Assembly (NCBI GenBank): GCA_019914945.1
Contig: CM034101.1
Span: 569,188-633,187 of the forward strand
From: Typha latifolia
Taxonomy: Eukaryota > Streptophyta > Magnoliopsida > Poales > Typhaceae
Length of the DNA: 64,000 nucleotides
Direction: 5' to 3'
Shown here: positions 45,909 to 59,426 of the stretch, in pieces
Layout of the letters: every line of letters begins with the position of its first letter
Numbering within the stretch: position 1 is the first letter of the stretch
Position numbers and translations under genes: made by a program
The notes under the pieces: model-generated
Told to the model about the DNA's origin: nothing
What the model saw: the letters and a program-made list of their open reading frames with translations, nothing else
The model's database searches: none

Positions 45909-48900
45909 TTGATGTAGCACAATAATAATGTGGCAAATGGGGGATATAATGTGACAGACTGACAGGGCCTTCGGGGTATATATATTGCAACTGGGGGAGT
46001 GTGGTGAAGACAAAGCCTCTTGTTCTTGTGCTTGTGAAAGGCACACCAACATCTATGCGGACTAAAGTGGTGAGATTGATAAGAGGAAGCTGGAATGTGA
46101 AGATTGGGCATTTAATTTATTGAGGTTGTATCATTTGCCATTAAAACTATGGTACCTGCCAAGCAATCTTTTGAGGGGTGTGAGCAAAAAGAAGAATTTC
46201 TGTGGCATTATTGCCTGATAGTATTCTTTGAAGGTTTGTAGGTCCAGCCAGGATTTCATTTTTTTAATGAGAAATATTCCTTTTTATTGATTTGAGTGTT
46301 TGAAATTACTAATTCTTTACCTACTGCCGGAATTCTCCAGGGCTCTCGGATTCCTCTCTCTTTCGTCAGGTAACTCTCCTTATGATCATGTAAATTTATG
46401 GATTTTTATACTTTCTGTTGTAGGCTTTCTGAAAGTTTTAATAGCAGATTCATATTATTTATATCCTAGTTAGATGCCATGTTGCTGCTATAGCATAGCT
46501 GTTCATATGCGAGTTTATACAAGTATATGTGCATATTAAAGAAAGCACTTTCACTTTTACTGGTTATTGCCTTAATGGACATGGGATATAAGATTATTTC
46601 TTAGAGAATCTAAAATTAGTTTTCTCCTTCTATAAATCTGTAGTCATGATGATGTATTAATTTCGATTTTCAATTTACAATTCTCAAGAGATCCAACTGA
46701 GCATGTTTTATTCAACTCGTTACTTATATATAATCAGAACTTCTAGCTATATGACGGTAGGATTAAAAAAGATTTAACTGTTTCAGAAGAAGTTGAAGGC
46801 TATTTTAAACATGGACAAAGAAAGAAAAATTGCACCATGTTAGTGTCAGCCGAACATGAATTTGGTGTAGCATTACATTAGTATAATCTTTGATTTAATA
46901 GTTGTATTGTTAATCTATAACCTACCACAAGCTTTCTTGTTTCTTCGAATTTCAATCAGAACTGCTGAAAGTTCTTCTGATCTATACAAACTGATGAGAT
47001 CCGACATCTGCTGTAGGGATTTAGGTAGCAGAATAATTGATGCATATTCATCAGATAAACCACTTGAAATTTCTAGTCGGCCCAACCAGTTTAAACTTCA
47101 ACCAAACTGGATGCTAATGGATTTAGCTTGGATCATAGAACAGAACAAGTTTCGTGCAGCATGACTTGGCATACGTGTGGAACTCTCCTGACCTAAAGGT
47201 ACCCAGATTCTTTTGGCACCCTATATTCATGTTTGTAAGCAGAAGCTCTTTTGCAACTCTGGCAGAGGAATTTCCTACAAATTAATTTGGCAGGGAATCA
47301 GAGGCCCAACCACGCCAGCTTATTGATTGTTGATGTTCGGAAATGTTTCTCCAATTTGTCGGATAGTGCTAATATGACTAAAGAGACTCATGTTGTATGA
47401 ATGTTTGAGTTGGATGTAGAACTGAACCGGTACACCATTTACTTTTCAATCCTCAGAATTCTTTTCCTAGTACCCCGTGGGCCCTACTAATACTAAACTA
47501 GTAAAAAAGTGCAGCCCAAGAAAAGCGACACTTGACTTTATGGAAGAGAATTGTTATCATCATATAGTAATTCACAAAACGCAAAGCCAAAGCCTTCATG
47601 CCAATAAACTCCATCAGATTGTCGTCATGTAGTAATTCTCAAAGCGCAAAGCCAAAGCCTTAATGCTGATAAACTCACATCAGATTGTCGCAGATTTCTC
47701 TACCTGTAATTATTTTTGAATGCCTTCCATTTTTTTTCCCTTTCGACATCACAGAATGTAAGATTGTCTATAAATGCTAAAACACTTCAGCAGAAAAAGC
47801 GTCACCCAAGTGCTTGAAATTATACATCTATTATGATATCATATAGTTAATTGGCTCAATTAATTGAAATTATACATCTACTATGTAAGATTGTCTACGC
47901 TTGGAAGATATTTCTTCTAGATATTTTATTCTTTCAGTCAGAACAAGAAAGACGGTGTAGATTTAGATATTAATAAAGCAAGTAATATGACTAAGTGATA
48001 CAAGAACACTAGAGCAATATTCTACTTTCTCCTCTCCCTAATGCTTTGTAAAATTGTCAAGTTGACCCTGCTCTTCTGCATTAATCCATGACAAGTTCAA
48101 AAGCATCTTCCTTTAGCACAGTACAACTCCACCTGGGGGTGTTACATCAATCAGACGTTCGCCACCTGGTGTAATACGTCCATAAATTAAATTATGCTGA
48201 TCTGATCAAGCAACAAATACGTAGTCAATTCAATGTGCTGCTTCATTAAGCAGCACATAACAAGTGGACTATTATATCTGCTTCTAGCAAACTTTACATA
48301 ACTAGATCTTGTAGGGTTAACATTTAGAACTGTGTATCAATTGCAGAGGATGTTCATAAGAGTTAGACTGAATTCTATTTAATTATCTGTAAGAGTTTAG
48401 GAATTAAACTGGAAGGTTCAGAGGATCTTGGCCCTTCAGTTTGCTTGTTTAGAGGTTCAGAGGTGCTGAAATTTCTCTCACAGCCTCTAGTATGATAATT
48501 AATTATCAGCAAGAATCTAGGAAGGTTCAGGGTGGCTCATCCCAGATTCAGGGTGATTCTGAGAACTTTTTTCCATACTCTTCTTAGCAGATCAACCATA
48601 TTCCTCAAAAACTATGGACAACATGATATATCTAATTATTATTGAAGAAATTAGTGTCAATCTGTTGCAAGTTGCAACAATAAGTCCGGTATAATGTAAC
48701 CTTGGATGAGGATGAAGTGCAATAGAGAATATTCTAAAAGGCAATATCTATATATTAGCAATTGTAAGGAATTACTAGTACAATAGAGTAATAGGCAATG
48801 CAACATGTGTTCTTGTAGAATTATATATTGTTCTATGACTAGAAAAATGTTTCTTAAGTAATAAAAAAGAATAACTTGGAGGAACTTATCATTAAATCTC

Positions 48901-48910
48901 ACCTTCCTGA
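45909..48910. other. Intergenic; two small duplications, no recognised gene
   Basis: Convergent 3' flanks of the PPR gene (plus) and the PDIL5-4 gene (minus). A short segment bounded by splice-like signals (about 46340-46370) might be a 3'UTR exon of the PPR transcript. The frame at 46907-47164 (85 codons) matches no known family. A 65-bp tandem duplication lies at 47561-47690. A second, shorter repeat (GAAATTATACATCTA) occurs at about 47816 and 47868. The rest is AT-rich. Confidence 0.5.
47561..47690. repeat. Tandem duplication, two copies of 65 bp
   Basis: Copy 1 is 47561-47625 and copy 2 is 47626-47690. Both contain GCAAAGCCAAAGCCTT and end in CATCAGATTGTCG. They differ at roughly ten positions. 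Confidence 0.9.
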
Positions 48911-51900
48911 TCAAAAATTTTTGCCTAATTCTACCTTCTTCATTAGTCGAATAGTGTTGTGCAATATAGAATCCAATATTCCTGCAACCTGAAAACCATA
49001 TAAGGTTTAGAACTACTTCACATGTACTGAACATTACAAGATAACATGGCCATTTAAATGTATCAGATGCAAACCGTGAAAATTCCTCCAATGATGGCAC
49101 AAACATTTGTGATGAAATGAGAGAAAGACTTTGGATCTTTAGATATCAAGACCTGAAATATACAGTGATAATTAGACCAGGGACTACAGAGATTTGGTCA
49201 AGACAACGATCGTGATACTTACCTGCATAGGTGAGGGCACAAAATGGAATTTGGCAACAGGAACATGTAGACTATGCACCAAACTGCTGTGGGCTGTGTA
49301 CTCATATTCCTCAAGCAATGTATGTTCCCGAGAAGATCTTCCCGTTCTTACTTCAGTTTTTACTACTTGGATGTAATGCTCAATCTAAGAATCAAAGAAT
49401 CAAATAGATGATACAGATGGGCACTTAGTGACCCAAACATCATGCCAAAAACCTAAACAAGTCCTCTAGAAATCTATGGCAGAGAAATCCTCATAATACT
49501 AGTATACTTTACACATCCCCAACAAACAGACAGGTAATACTTACTTAACCAGGCTAACCAGGAATTGTTGGAGAATATTTGACATATAATGTAAGGTTTT
49601 GCAACTCTCACCACTGGTGAATTATCATATGTAATCAAATAATCTTCTTTTAAATCCAAATATATTTCGGAGAACACCACTAATGGTGAAATCAAAAACG
49701 ATACACCAACTTTGACCTATGAGTCAGGAAGCCTGGCCAATCAGAGTATATTTGATCTCCCCAATGAAATAACTATCTGAAAGGTGATTATTAAGATAAA
49801 CATCTCTGAGAAAAGAAAAATTATGACACCATATTCATTTTTATTGAATCATCATAAAGGGTCATGGCAAGGTCATATCATGTCACTGATGCTCACGAAG
49901 TGGTGAGTTATGATACTGAAGCATCTTTAGGTATAATAATATGGATAAACAAATTATATATATTTAAGCACTTTAAGATTCAGAGACTTACGGTAACATT
50001 GGCATTAGTATCCCCATGGTTAGCAATATATGATTGACCTCTCAAACGGTCATGGCTTCCACCAAGATATGGTGTCAGTCTCTTAACTTCACTTAGCAGC
50101 CTCGGTGAGAGTCTTTTACCAAAAGAAAACTGTGAAACAACATGAGAAACATTTATTTGAGAGGGATCAAATGAATGTTCTCCTGAGCGAGCTGAGATGA
50201 TAAGGTTGCCCGGAACCTGCATAAATAAGGGGCAAAAAGAAACTATTAGGTCAAAATCAAACAGTACCAAAATATTTCTGAGCTTACAATCCCAACTTAA
50301 ATCAAATAACTCAATGTTAAGGCCAAATACTATATATAAAAGAATAGGTCAGAATGATTAATAGAAATGCCCAAGTGGTGAACTTCTGAGTTTTCAAGAT
50401 GGTTTCAATACTCTCATTTTTCCATTCATTTCATGTCTTTCTATTCAATTCAATCCAATTTGTCCACAACCAAAATAGTGTTCCTATTCCCCTATTTCAA
50501 GAGGAACATAGAATGGATATCAGGTTAGCTGTTAAAAGCTCTAGATGAGAAGACTTTTGATAATATTCTGCAGACAAGAAGGAAACGCAGCTGCAAAAAT
50601 GGGGCTGTCATGCTGTAGATCTGAAACAGTAAGAAGTATGAGAAAAAAGAGCCAACAATATCAGTAATAACTCATAAAATGCAAATTTTCAACTTAAATT
50701 GGTTAAACAAAAAGGAGAGTAACATTAGTTTCCCTGTTTATTCAGTTAGTGAGCCCATCCACTTTGACCAGTTTTTATAAGGTTTAGTACTTTGATTGCA
50801 TTTTCTGATTCACCACAACAGATAACCTTGCCGGTTCATGTTTCAGAATTGAGACCAGGATAAAAAAAGGATGTTCCAGCACACAAGCTTCCCATTAATG
50901 TAGGGTGTATACCTCGTCTAATTAATAATGGCCAGGAAAGTGGACATAGATCAGAGAATTTGAAGCAGAAGTAGATAAAAAGCCAATGCAGAGAGTTGGC
51001 AGAACATAAATTGTTATGGAAAGACAGATGGTTAAGATATCCAGGTCTTCTCCATGATGTCACTAAATTAGGTTTACTCTCAAAGCAATGTTTACTATAA
51101 GTATCATTTTGTCAGTAACCATCTATCAGTCCATTAACCTTCACGTGTTATAACCTAATAAGTGATATCTACTTACAAATTAATTGGTAAACACTGACAC
51201 TCATCCTCTTCATTTATATAGTACAATTCTTTGATTTTTTTCCCCCATCATTTTGCCATTTTGCAGTTTTCAGTATCCTCATTTTTCATATTAGCTCTAC
51301 AGGAGTCATCTTTTTCAAAACTAGTGCCATAAGAAAATAAAGATACGAGAGACGACAGCTCATACATAATTAAGTAGCATGTCTCTTCACTCTTGTCTTT
51401 TAGAACATCTGAGATAGCATGGTACAAATGAATAATGCAGTTCAGTCCCTGTCATGATCATCAGAGAAACTGGTGTGTATTTCTATAAGGAATTTTGCAC
51501 AGACAAATCTGTGCACCCAACATTTATTTTCCTGTAAAATGTCATAAAACTTAACTGGCAGAAGTATCAAGCTCATCAGCATTTTTACCTTCTTAACACG
51601 CACAAAGCCTTCTATTCTACATCCACTGGTTAATGGCGCAGGGCGTTTTGCTGAATCAATTGTTTTATTTGATTTATCTTCTAATGCCAGATTGTGAGCC
51701 TCTTTTGGAACAGGTGAAACTAGAGTTTCCATTGCCTGTCATTTGGAATGAAAAGCAAATAATTAAATGTTTCCAATTGGATTAGATAATAAATGAACAT
51801 AAGAAAAAGTTTATGATGACAACTGAGACTTATAAAACACCAATACACAATGACTATATCAAATGTGACTGCCAAACTTTTCTCATTAGTAATCATACCG

Positions 51901-54900
51901 CAACTAAACTTTCTGTGTCACGTTCTCCATAATAAGATTCATGATCATGATGCCCGTGATTTTCCCTGTAGGATATTGTATAGATAGCAATTATTTAGAT
52001 ATTCAAGAATAAGTAATTATAAGGATTATCATATAGAAACACATAACCAGGTCCTTCATGAACTGAAACCTCTGACCAAAGATGCTGTGCACAGGATACT
52101 ATAGATGAACATTACTCTTTTCAGAAGCAGAAAGTTCCATATATAAATGTAATAGACTTGAAATCTGAAAATATAATCGTGCATAGTTATACTATTTAAA
52201 GCTAGAAATAACTGTAAAGGACTCCAAAAGGCTGCAAACCAAATTAACTCTTCTATACAATGGCAGAACCTTTCATAATCATAAAAATCCACAAGCAGAA
52301 GGATTTTCTAGAAAAAGAAACAATCTTATTTATCTGACTTGCAAGGGAAGATGTGGCAATCACAGTGATGAAATCTAAAGAAACTTGAAAAGAAATAACA
52401 TTAAAAAAAGGAAAACATAATAAAAGTAGAATGCTGACATTTCAGTAGTATCCAGAAAAAAATGTTCTCGCAAATACTTTTTACTTTTTACCAGAGGTAA
52501 CAATGCAGTTAAATTTTTTAAGAAAATTAAGAAAAAATAGATATTGCATCTAAACTAGAGATATCAATAATGAAAAAACTTTCAGAGTAGTCGTTTGCAT
52601 CAATAGTCTCAAGCCAGTGCATTTTTTTCCTATTTTCAGTGAAGAGTTGCAAGTTTCATCGAAGGTAATGAAAAGGTTTGTCGTGCTTACTTTATATCAC
52701 TTCCTTTGCGAAAAATGCGAATAGAAGGATAGCCTTGGATGTGATGCCTGCAAAAAGTTTTCTTCATGGCATCTCATTTTCAATAGTTTCAGAGACAACA
52801 AGACTAATATTATTGATATATCAAATTTAACAAGAAAAAATAAATAAAAGATGTGCTAACTAATGACCTATTCACACCAGCAATATATTTGCAGTACCCT
52901 TTAAAGAAATAGTCAATACAAAGAAATAATTCTTTTTATCAAGCCTCATAAGATTCAAGACACTTTGAAAACTCTCTATTAGCATCACATATAAGAACAA
53001 TAACAAATTCAGTATCAAAATATGCTGCTTCTATTTCTTTTCCTATATAATCCATAATTCTCTCCCTTACCCCTTCCAGAAAGTAAAATAATGCAGAAGA
53101 AATCAGTATTCAAAGCAGAAGTTTGGATTAAACAATATCAGTTATCATGAAGATAATCTTAACTTGTTATTTGACTATAGGAACACTTGAGTTGCTATAA
53201 TTCTACACCATATGCTACAGTATAATATCAACATTTTCCTATTTTACTATGTGGAAGTTCCAAATTAGATGACTACTCTGCATAGTTATGTGCTTGATCA
53301 TCACTATATTTGTAGCATATTCTTTAAGTACAATGCATCATTCTTTAGCTTTTCAACAACTAAAAGTGCACGAGTTAGTTGTCCGTGATTTCAGCATTTG
53401 AACATGTATAGATGATTCAGATTCTTGATATCTTAATTACCTAGTATATACCAAGTGAAATCGATGGGAACAGTCAAACAGTTGATGAAGTCCATAAACA
53501 ATTAGTCCCAATGCACTTATACTTCAAAAAAAACACAGCAGCAACAAAATATCCAGTTCAACTAGTTGAGTTCAGCTATATGATCATATCTGTCCATTCA
53601 GCTTTGCTTAAGGCAATCCTCTACTTTAAACCACTTACTGGTTACATGCCAGGGAAAAAGAAATATTCTACTCAAACAGAACAACAAGCAAGATAAGGAG
53701 AAAGTTTTGAAGTCCAGGCTATTTAGAATTTTAGATGACATTATATAAGCCTATATAAGCCTATATAAGGCACATGTCATGAACCTAAACAAGGAATTTA
53801 TATTCATCAAATTGCAGCCAATTTACATTAAATTAGTTCTATATAGAGTATAAAATAACATAGAATATACCTCCTGCAGAGTTCACCTTCTTCAGTACAA
53901 TCAACCTTTCCGAGGATGATTCTGCCATCCATTTCAGGATCATATCTGGAGATCATAACAAAAAGGGCCAAGAGTCATTGCCTAACAATACATCAGCAAA
54001 ACTAAATTAGAAGGCGTCTGAATAAAATAAAAGACATGAAACTCAATTTCATTAGCACATAAAGACAAGACATGAGATGCTACCTCTCCCTCATAATTTT
54101 AGCTGCTCTCTCCCATGATGGTTTCTGAAGCAAATAAATAGATATCACAAACTTTAAGATATTAATTTGAAATTAAATTCTTATTTAAGCATAGCATTAC
54201 TCAACTATATAGGCAAGAAGACACATGGAATTACCATTACTTAGGCCGTAATTAAAAAAACCACTTAATCAAATTGAAGCTTCTGGTCGACTAGCTCATT
54301 GCCCAAAAGGTAAAATAGAATTTAACTGAATTGAAAATTGCTATTATACACTTGGGACAGGATTGGACTTACCAACCAATTTAAAACATTAAATCTGTAA
54401 GTCTCTCCATATTCCAAGCAATCTCAACATCACAATAATTATAACCAACTGATTTTCCTAATAATGCAACTGATTCAATAAGCATCTGTCTAAATGCTTA
54501 ATGTATCATTCATGAACATAAGGTACTTTAAGATGAACAGATTACCAAGCGATTGCTCCAATAACACCAAGGTGCATAGAAGTTGACAACCAAGATCGAG
54601 TACCTGAATAAAAGATTATTTCATAAATTTAGATTGCAAAAGAAATTTGCATTTATTGTAGAAAAATAGTCTTAGATATCAATTTGGCATAATGGTACAA
54701 AATTGAAGATCATAAGCTTATTTACATATATGCATTACTTCAAGCTACTCCATGGAGAGTGTCCAATGAAAGAAGCTTGGTCAGAACAAGTTTAATAATG
54801 GAAACTACATGGTGGCAAATCAAGCATCAGAAAACATATGAAAAGAAGTGACATGCTTTTATTGCACATAAATTCTAAGTGATCAATGGAAAGTTGGTCT

Positions 54901-57900
54901 GCAACCACATTCAAGCATTTTGTCTCTGTAGAAAACTTATCATACCTCTGTATGTGCTTGACTCAGGTAAGTAAGATGACTGGTCAAGTTTTCTATATTG
55001 CAAAAGCAGAATTAGGTTTTCCCCCCAAAAAAGAAAAGGTCTTTAACCAATAATGCTAATTCCACAATAAAGAGTAAGGCTGTAAGCAGTAAATGGAGGT
55101 GCAATTACTGCATTACACTCAAAATTGTAACATTTATCGATGTACAGAAGTTGATCTCATTGTTTGGCATCCTGGGATAAAAGAAAATCTAGATACAACA
55201 AAAGGTCATCCAGATACTTGTGTCCCAAGATAACTGATCCTCGGTGTGTCTTGAAATGCATTTGCTCAGTATGAGGCAAATCGCATAATTTGGAATAGCA
55301 TCATCTCTCCCAACTTCAACGTTATGAAGAGGATCACTTTGAGTTAATTGTGCTTGAAATAAAGGCACGTGATCAATCTCTATTCTTCATCAGCGCAGTG
55401 AAAGAGATTCAGTAAAACATGCATCTAATTATCTAAATAAAAGTAGAGGTTTCATGTCATGATTTCATAGTTCGGTGAAAATAACTATGATATGCTTGGC
55501 ATAGTTCAGTGACAATAAAATGAGGAAGATAGAGCGCAAATCTACTTATGAGCACATATGCCAATAGAGAAAACCTTTTTTTAATATAAGAATGGAGCTG
55601 AAGTAGTTCTATTTAACGACTACTATTTTTACTATTTGCCTGTCAGATGTTTTAAAATGCCTAGTTTTGCTTAATCGACTGACCTAGTTTAGTTACTGAG
55701 ATAAAACATTTGCAAGGCTCAAGTAGATAAACTATATTGGATCATGTTCCTGTCAGGCATTTGCTTACATATATCCAGGAGCAGCTCACATTCAAGAATT
55801 AAAACCCTGCTGCTATTTTATGCTGGCATAAGAACACCAAAATAACAGTTTGGTCACAGAAAATTATTACAATGATGTCATCAGCAATGCAAAGTCCAAA
55901 AATAAGTATAACGTAAATTTCAACTGCTAAAATTGCCTACTTACTGATGTGAGTAGCTCTCAAAACTGTTAGCAGTCAAAGGAATTGAACCATCACCATA
56001 TTCTTCTTCAATGTCATCTCCATGTTTATTGACTTTGGGTAGGGGTCCTGAGTGGAACTCAGATCCAGTTGACACTAGATTGCGATCAATCGAGAACTTC
56101 CGAATAGTCTTTGTAATATTCAATCTGTTCTGTACATAATTAAGAACAAATGCAAGTTATAAGGCAATCAGAACAATGGCATTAAGGAGGTAATTACAGA
56201 AAACAGAATTAAAGCATGCATCATAAATACAAAAGTTTGTGTGAGGAATATATTGAACAGAAGTACAATCTTAATTGATCCTAGGAGCTACCTTGTTTCC
56301 TTCATATGAACTAGATATATATGCACAAGTTTCAGGTTCAGGGGTATATGAAGGTAGACAGACCTCTCGATATGTGCTATAAAAAAGGGGAAATTTTAAC
56401 TTATGTGAATACTAATTCCCCTGAGTTCTAATACGGTAATACCTAATTCAACATTAGGAATTCATTGTATCATACCCATCCGGTATTACATTGATTTGAT
56501 CCCTTAATCTGTTTATACAAATCATTGCCACTTCGAGTGACTGTGAATGACATTCGTAGTTGATAGCTGAACTGTGACGCATAGTTGGAGTACCCACATT
56601 TGAGACAACCTGGTACTCCAAATTATTATACAGTATACACTAATCAAAAGGTCAATTGCATGAAATCTAGTGCACCTAACTAGCAGAATTTTTCTACACT
56701 CATATTGCCTAACTGTGACATCATCCATTTTACTCTATTGAGATAAACAAAATCCAAGTCAGATTTTCAAATAACCAGATGAGGGATTACTCCAAAATTC
56801 CAAATATGCCAAGATGCAATATCATGTCATGTCATGACTCCTAGAGGAACACATCTTTCAAATGTTTGCGTATATGTGAGCAGGCTACAATACACATGTA
56901 TATATTTGCATATACATAGAATTGCTTGTACACATAAGCAGAAGCCAAGAAAGAAGCCAGAGCGGTATAGAATTATATATGATAGCTACTAAAGAAAGAA
57001 TGGGAAAAAACATAAAAACTTGCAGAAGAAATTTGTAAGATCAACAACTTACCGTTCCCAATGCGTCACTCACATCCACTGATGCAAATTCACATGAGAG
57101 TGCAGGAAAACTACAAAACAGATAAAGAAGCAGGTAATTAACTCAAAAGAGCATAAGACTACTGATCAACCCTTAAGAGTTTAGACAGGTATGGAAACAC
57201 ATGTAGATGCACACACATCTATGTATGTTTGTGTATATATAGCGTCACATATGCAACTATTACATAGACTGGGACCTTCTGTCACATACAGAATTCAAGT
57301 AAATTAACTCTTCTGTGACAGATCAAATTGGAAGATATTCGTGAAACATGCAAATATCAAGAAGGAAGTACACATTCACAACAATGTTGAAAACCTCACA
57401 AAGCTGATAGGACAGTATTCTTTCAACAAAATTTGCCAGCTGAGTTTACCTTATATTAAAATCAATGCGTAGAAATTCTCCATCTGAGCTCTGATCAACA
57501 ACTATTGATGTGGATGTTCTAATTGTCAAATAATCATTCAACTCCTGCAAAAGTAAGATGCCAGTTGAGCTATTAAATCCATGAGAATCATCTAATTCCT
57601 TGATTCCATCAAAGTAGCAATTGCTGTTTTGAAAGACAATGAATTAGAATATGTAATTCGTATTGGAGTTGGATCATCAAGTACACATGGCAAAAGCAAT
57701 TAGAAGACCTTAAATTCCTGAGACAGAAAATTTAGGTTGCTTATGAGGGTATAGTCAAATCCAACTTGGTATGTGCATTTATTTTGGATATTTATAGGTT
57801 ACAAATTTTATCAATTGAAGACCAATAAATTCTAGGTAAATGTCCTTGCGAGTTGCAAATTAGAAAGCAACCTTCGAATATTTCTTCTCCAAGTTCTAGT

Positions 57901-59426
57901 CTATTCACAACCATCAAAACCATTACTTGGAAAAAGAAAATAAGGTTCCAGCCATTCTTTGCACACAAATAAAATTAATTAAAAGGAAAATAAAAGGAGT
58001 GGTTCATGACAAAGTTCTTAAACAGATAAAGATCCCACTAGTGAATATCCAGAATTTGGGATGCATAGCTATTATCCTAATTCAATTTGTCTAGAAAGCA
58101 CACTAAGTTAATGAAAATGGTTTCCACAAATCAAATACCACTTTATGCATGTTTTTGATAGAAGCAGATAAAATTGAAAACTAGTAAAACCATCATGACC
58201 TCAGAAGAATGAATGAAGATAGATAATGAGAACCAACCATTCCAAACAAAAATATCATGGATAAAGCTGCTATGATAGATAAACCTGCACCAGAAAGTGA
58301 TGCCTCCGTCAAATCCCTGGGTATTTTCCTGTAGCCAACATATGACCATATGTAATTATACATTGAAAACAGACATATAAGATGCAATCTGAGTGAAATA
58401 AGTCTTCTGAACTAAATGTAAGTTCTATATGTCCTGTATTTCTTCAGAAGAAGGAAACATTAACAGCATGCAATATTCTTGTGACAATAACTTACAGACA
58501 TAAAGTACATAGTAGTTATCTTAACTTCTTAAGCAACAGAATCTATTATTTCAAGATGGAATCTATTTATCCAGCCTTTGACACAGAAACTTCAGTATAT
58601 GCAATTCTTCTAGACGTATGTATATCCATTTATTGACAAGTCAGAAGGGAGATTTCATTTCATATTTCTAAGCGAACATCTTCAGCAATATAAATAATAT
58701 CAAACCTAGTATTCTGCTCAAATTTACCATGTCAGACTAGCTATCACTTACTGCTATAACAACTGGACATACAATGTAAATTGTTAACCCAATATCAAGC
58801 AACATCTGTATGTATGATAGCACTGATAGACTACTACTAGTCCACTACAGAAGTTACACCACCTAACAACTTAAACTAGATGATCCGACTCAAATTTGAG
58901 TATATTATTTAAAGTGCTGAGTTTACTAATCTCTTATATAAAACATCTAAATCACCGCTGAATCGCTAGTCTCCATTTTCGGGCTACTTATTGCCTATCC
59001 ATTGATCTCTCTAGTACATGTTAACAGAGTTATCAAATTAAATATCCAGTCAATCTGTCTTAAGTCCTAAACAAGCAACATTGGTGGCACAACAATTCCG
59101 AGATTTTCTTACAACCATCGGCCAATCTTACAGAGCCGTCTTTTTCTTCGACCCTGTTCTTCCCATAACACGTTTTAAGATCAGTTGAATACGAGTCAAA
59201 ATTAGAACTCTACTACAACCATGGCGCAGCACTTCCAGATTCAATAAAGGCGCGGCGCATATAGATCCACGACATAAATACCAAATCTAACGGAACGATA
59301 ACAAGAACTTGTTCACCATTACGGCCGAAAACCGAGAAACAACCAGCATTACCATACAGGGCTAAGGAGAGATCCGGGATCTAACCTGTAGAAATCCACC
59401 GATTTGAGCCTGCTCGGGGAGATCAT
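48911..59426 (-). CDS. PDIL5-4: Protein disulfide isomerase-like 5-4: thioredoxin domain fused to an ERGIC-type COPII cargo receptor
   Basis: Membrane protein of the early secretory pathway. Fifteen exons on the minus strand give 485 residues: 59426-59386, 58328-58238, 57544-57450, 57110-57053, 56129-55945, 54603-54546, 54124-54084, 53945-53871, 52747-52691, 51965-51899, 51735-51589, 50216-49992, 49384-49223, 49152-49075 and 48988-48911. An ERGIC_N segment (MISPSRLKSVDFYRKIPRDL) precedes membrane segment 1 (about 30-44). A luminal thioredoxin domain (about 155-260) has VVNFYAPWCYWSN, KVDCTEEGELCR and GYPSIRIFRKG. The ERGIC/COPII-coated domain follows, with CRIEGFVRVKKVPGN, INVSHVVSQFSFGKRLSP and EEYEYTAHSSLVHSLHVPVA, then membrane segment 2 (about 447-468) and a lysine-containing tail. 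The active site is C170-Y-W-S173, with one cysteine only. Every exon boundary keeps the frame, and the length equals that of rice PDIL5-4. Confidence 0.95.

Noticed and set aside
46907..47164. 85-codon frame as a separate gene
   Set aside because: No family similarity, no clear promoter and AT-rich codon use like the flanks. It is probably accidental.
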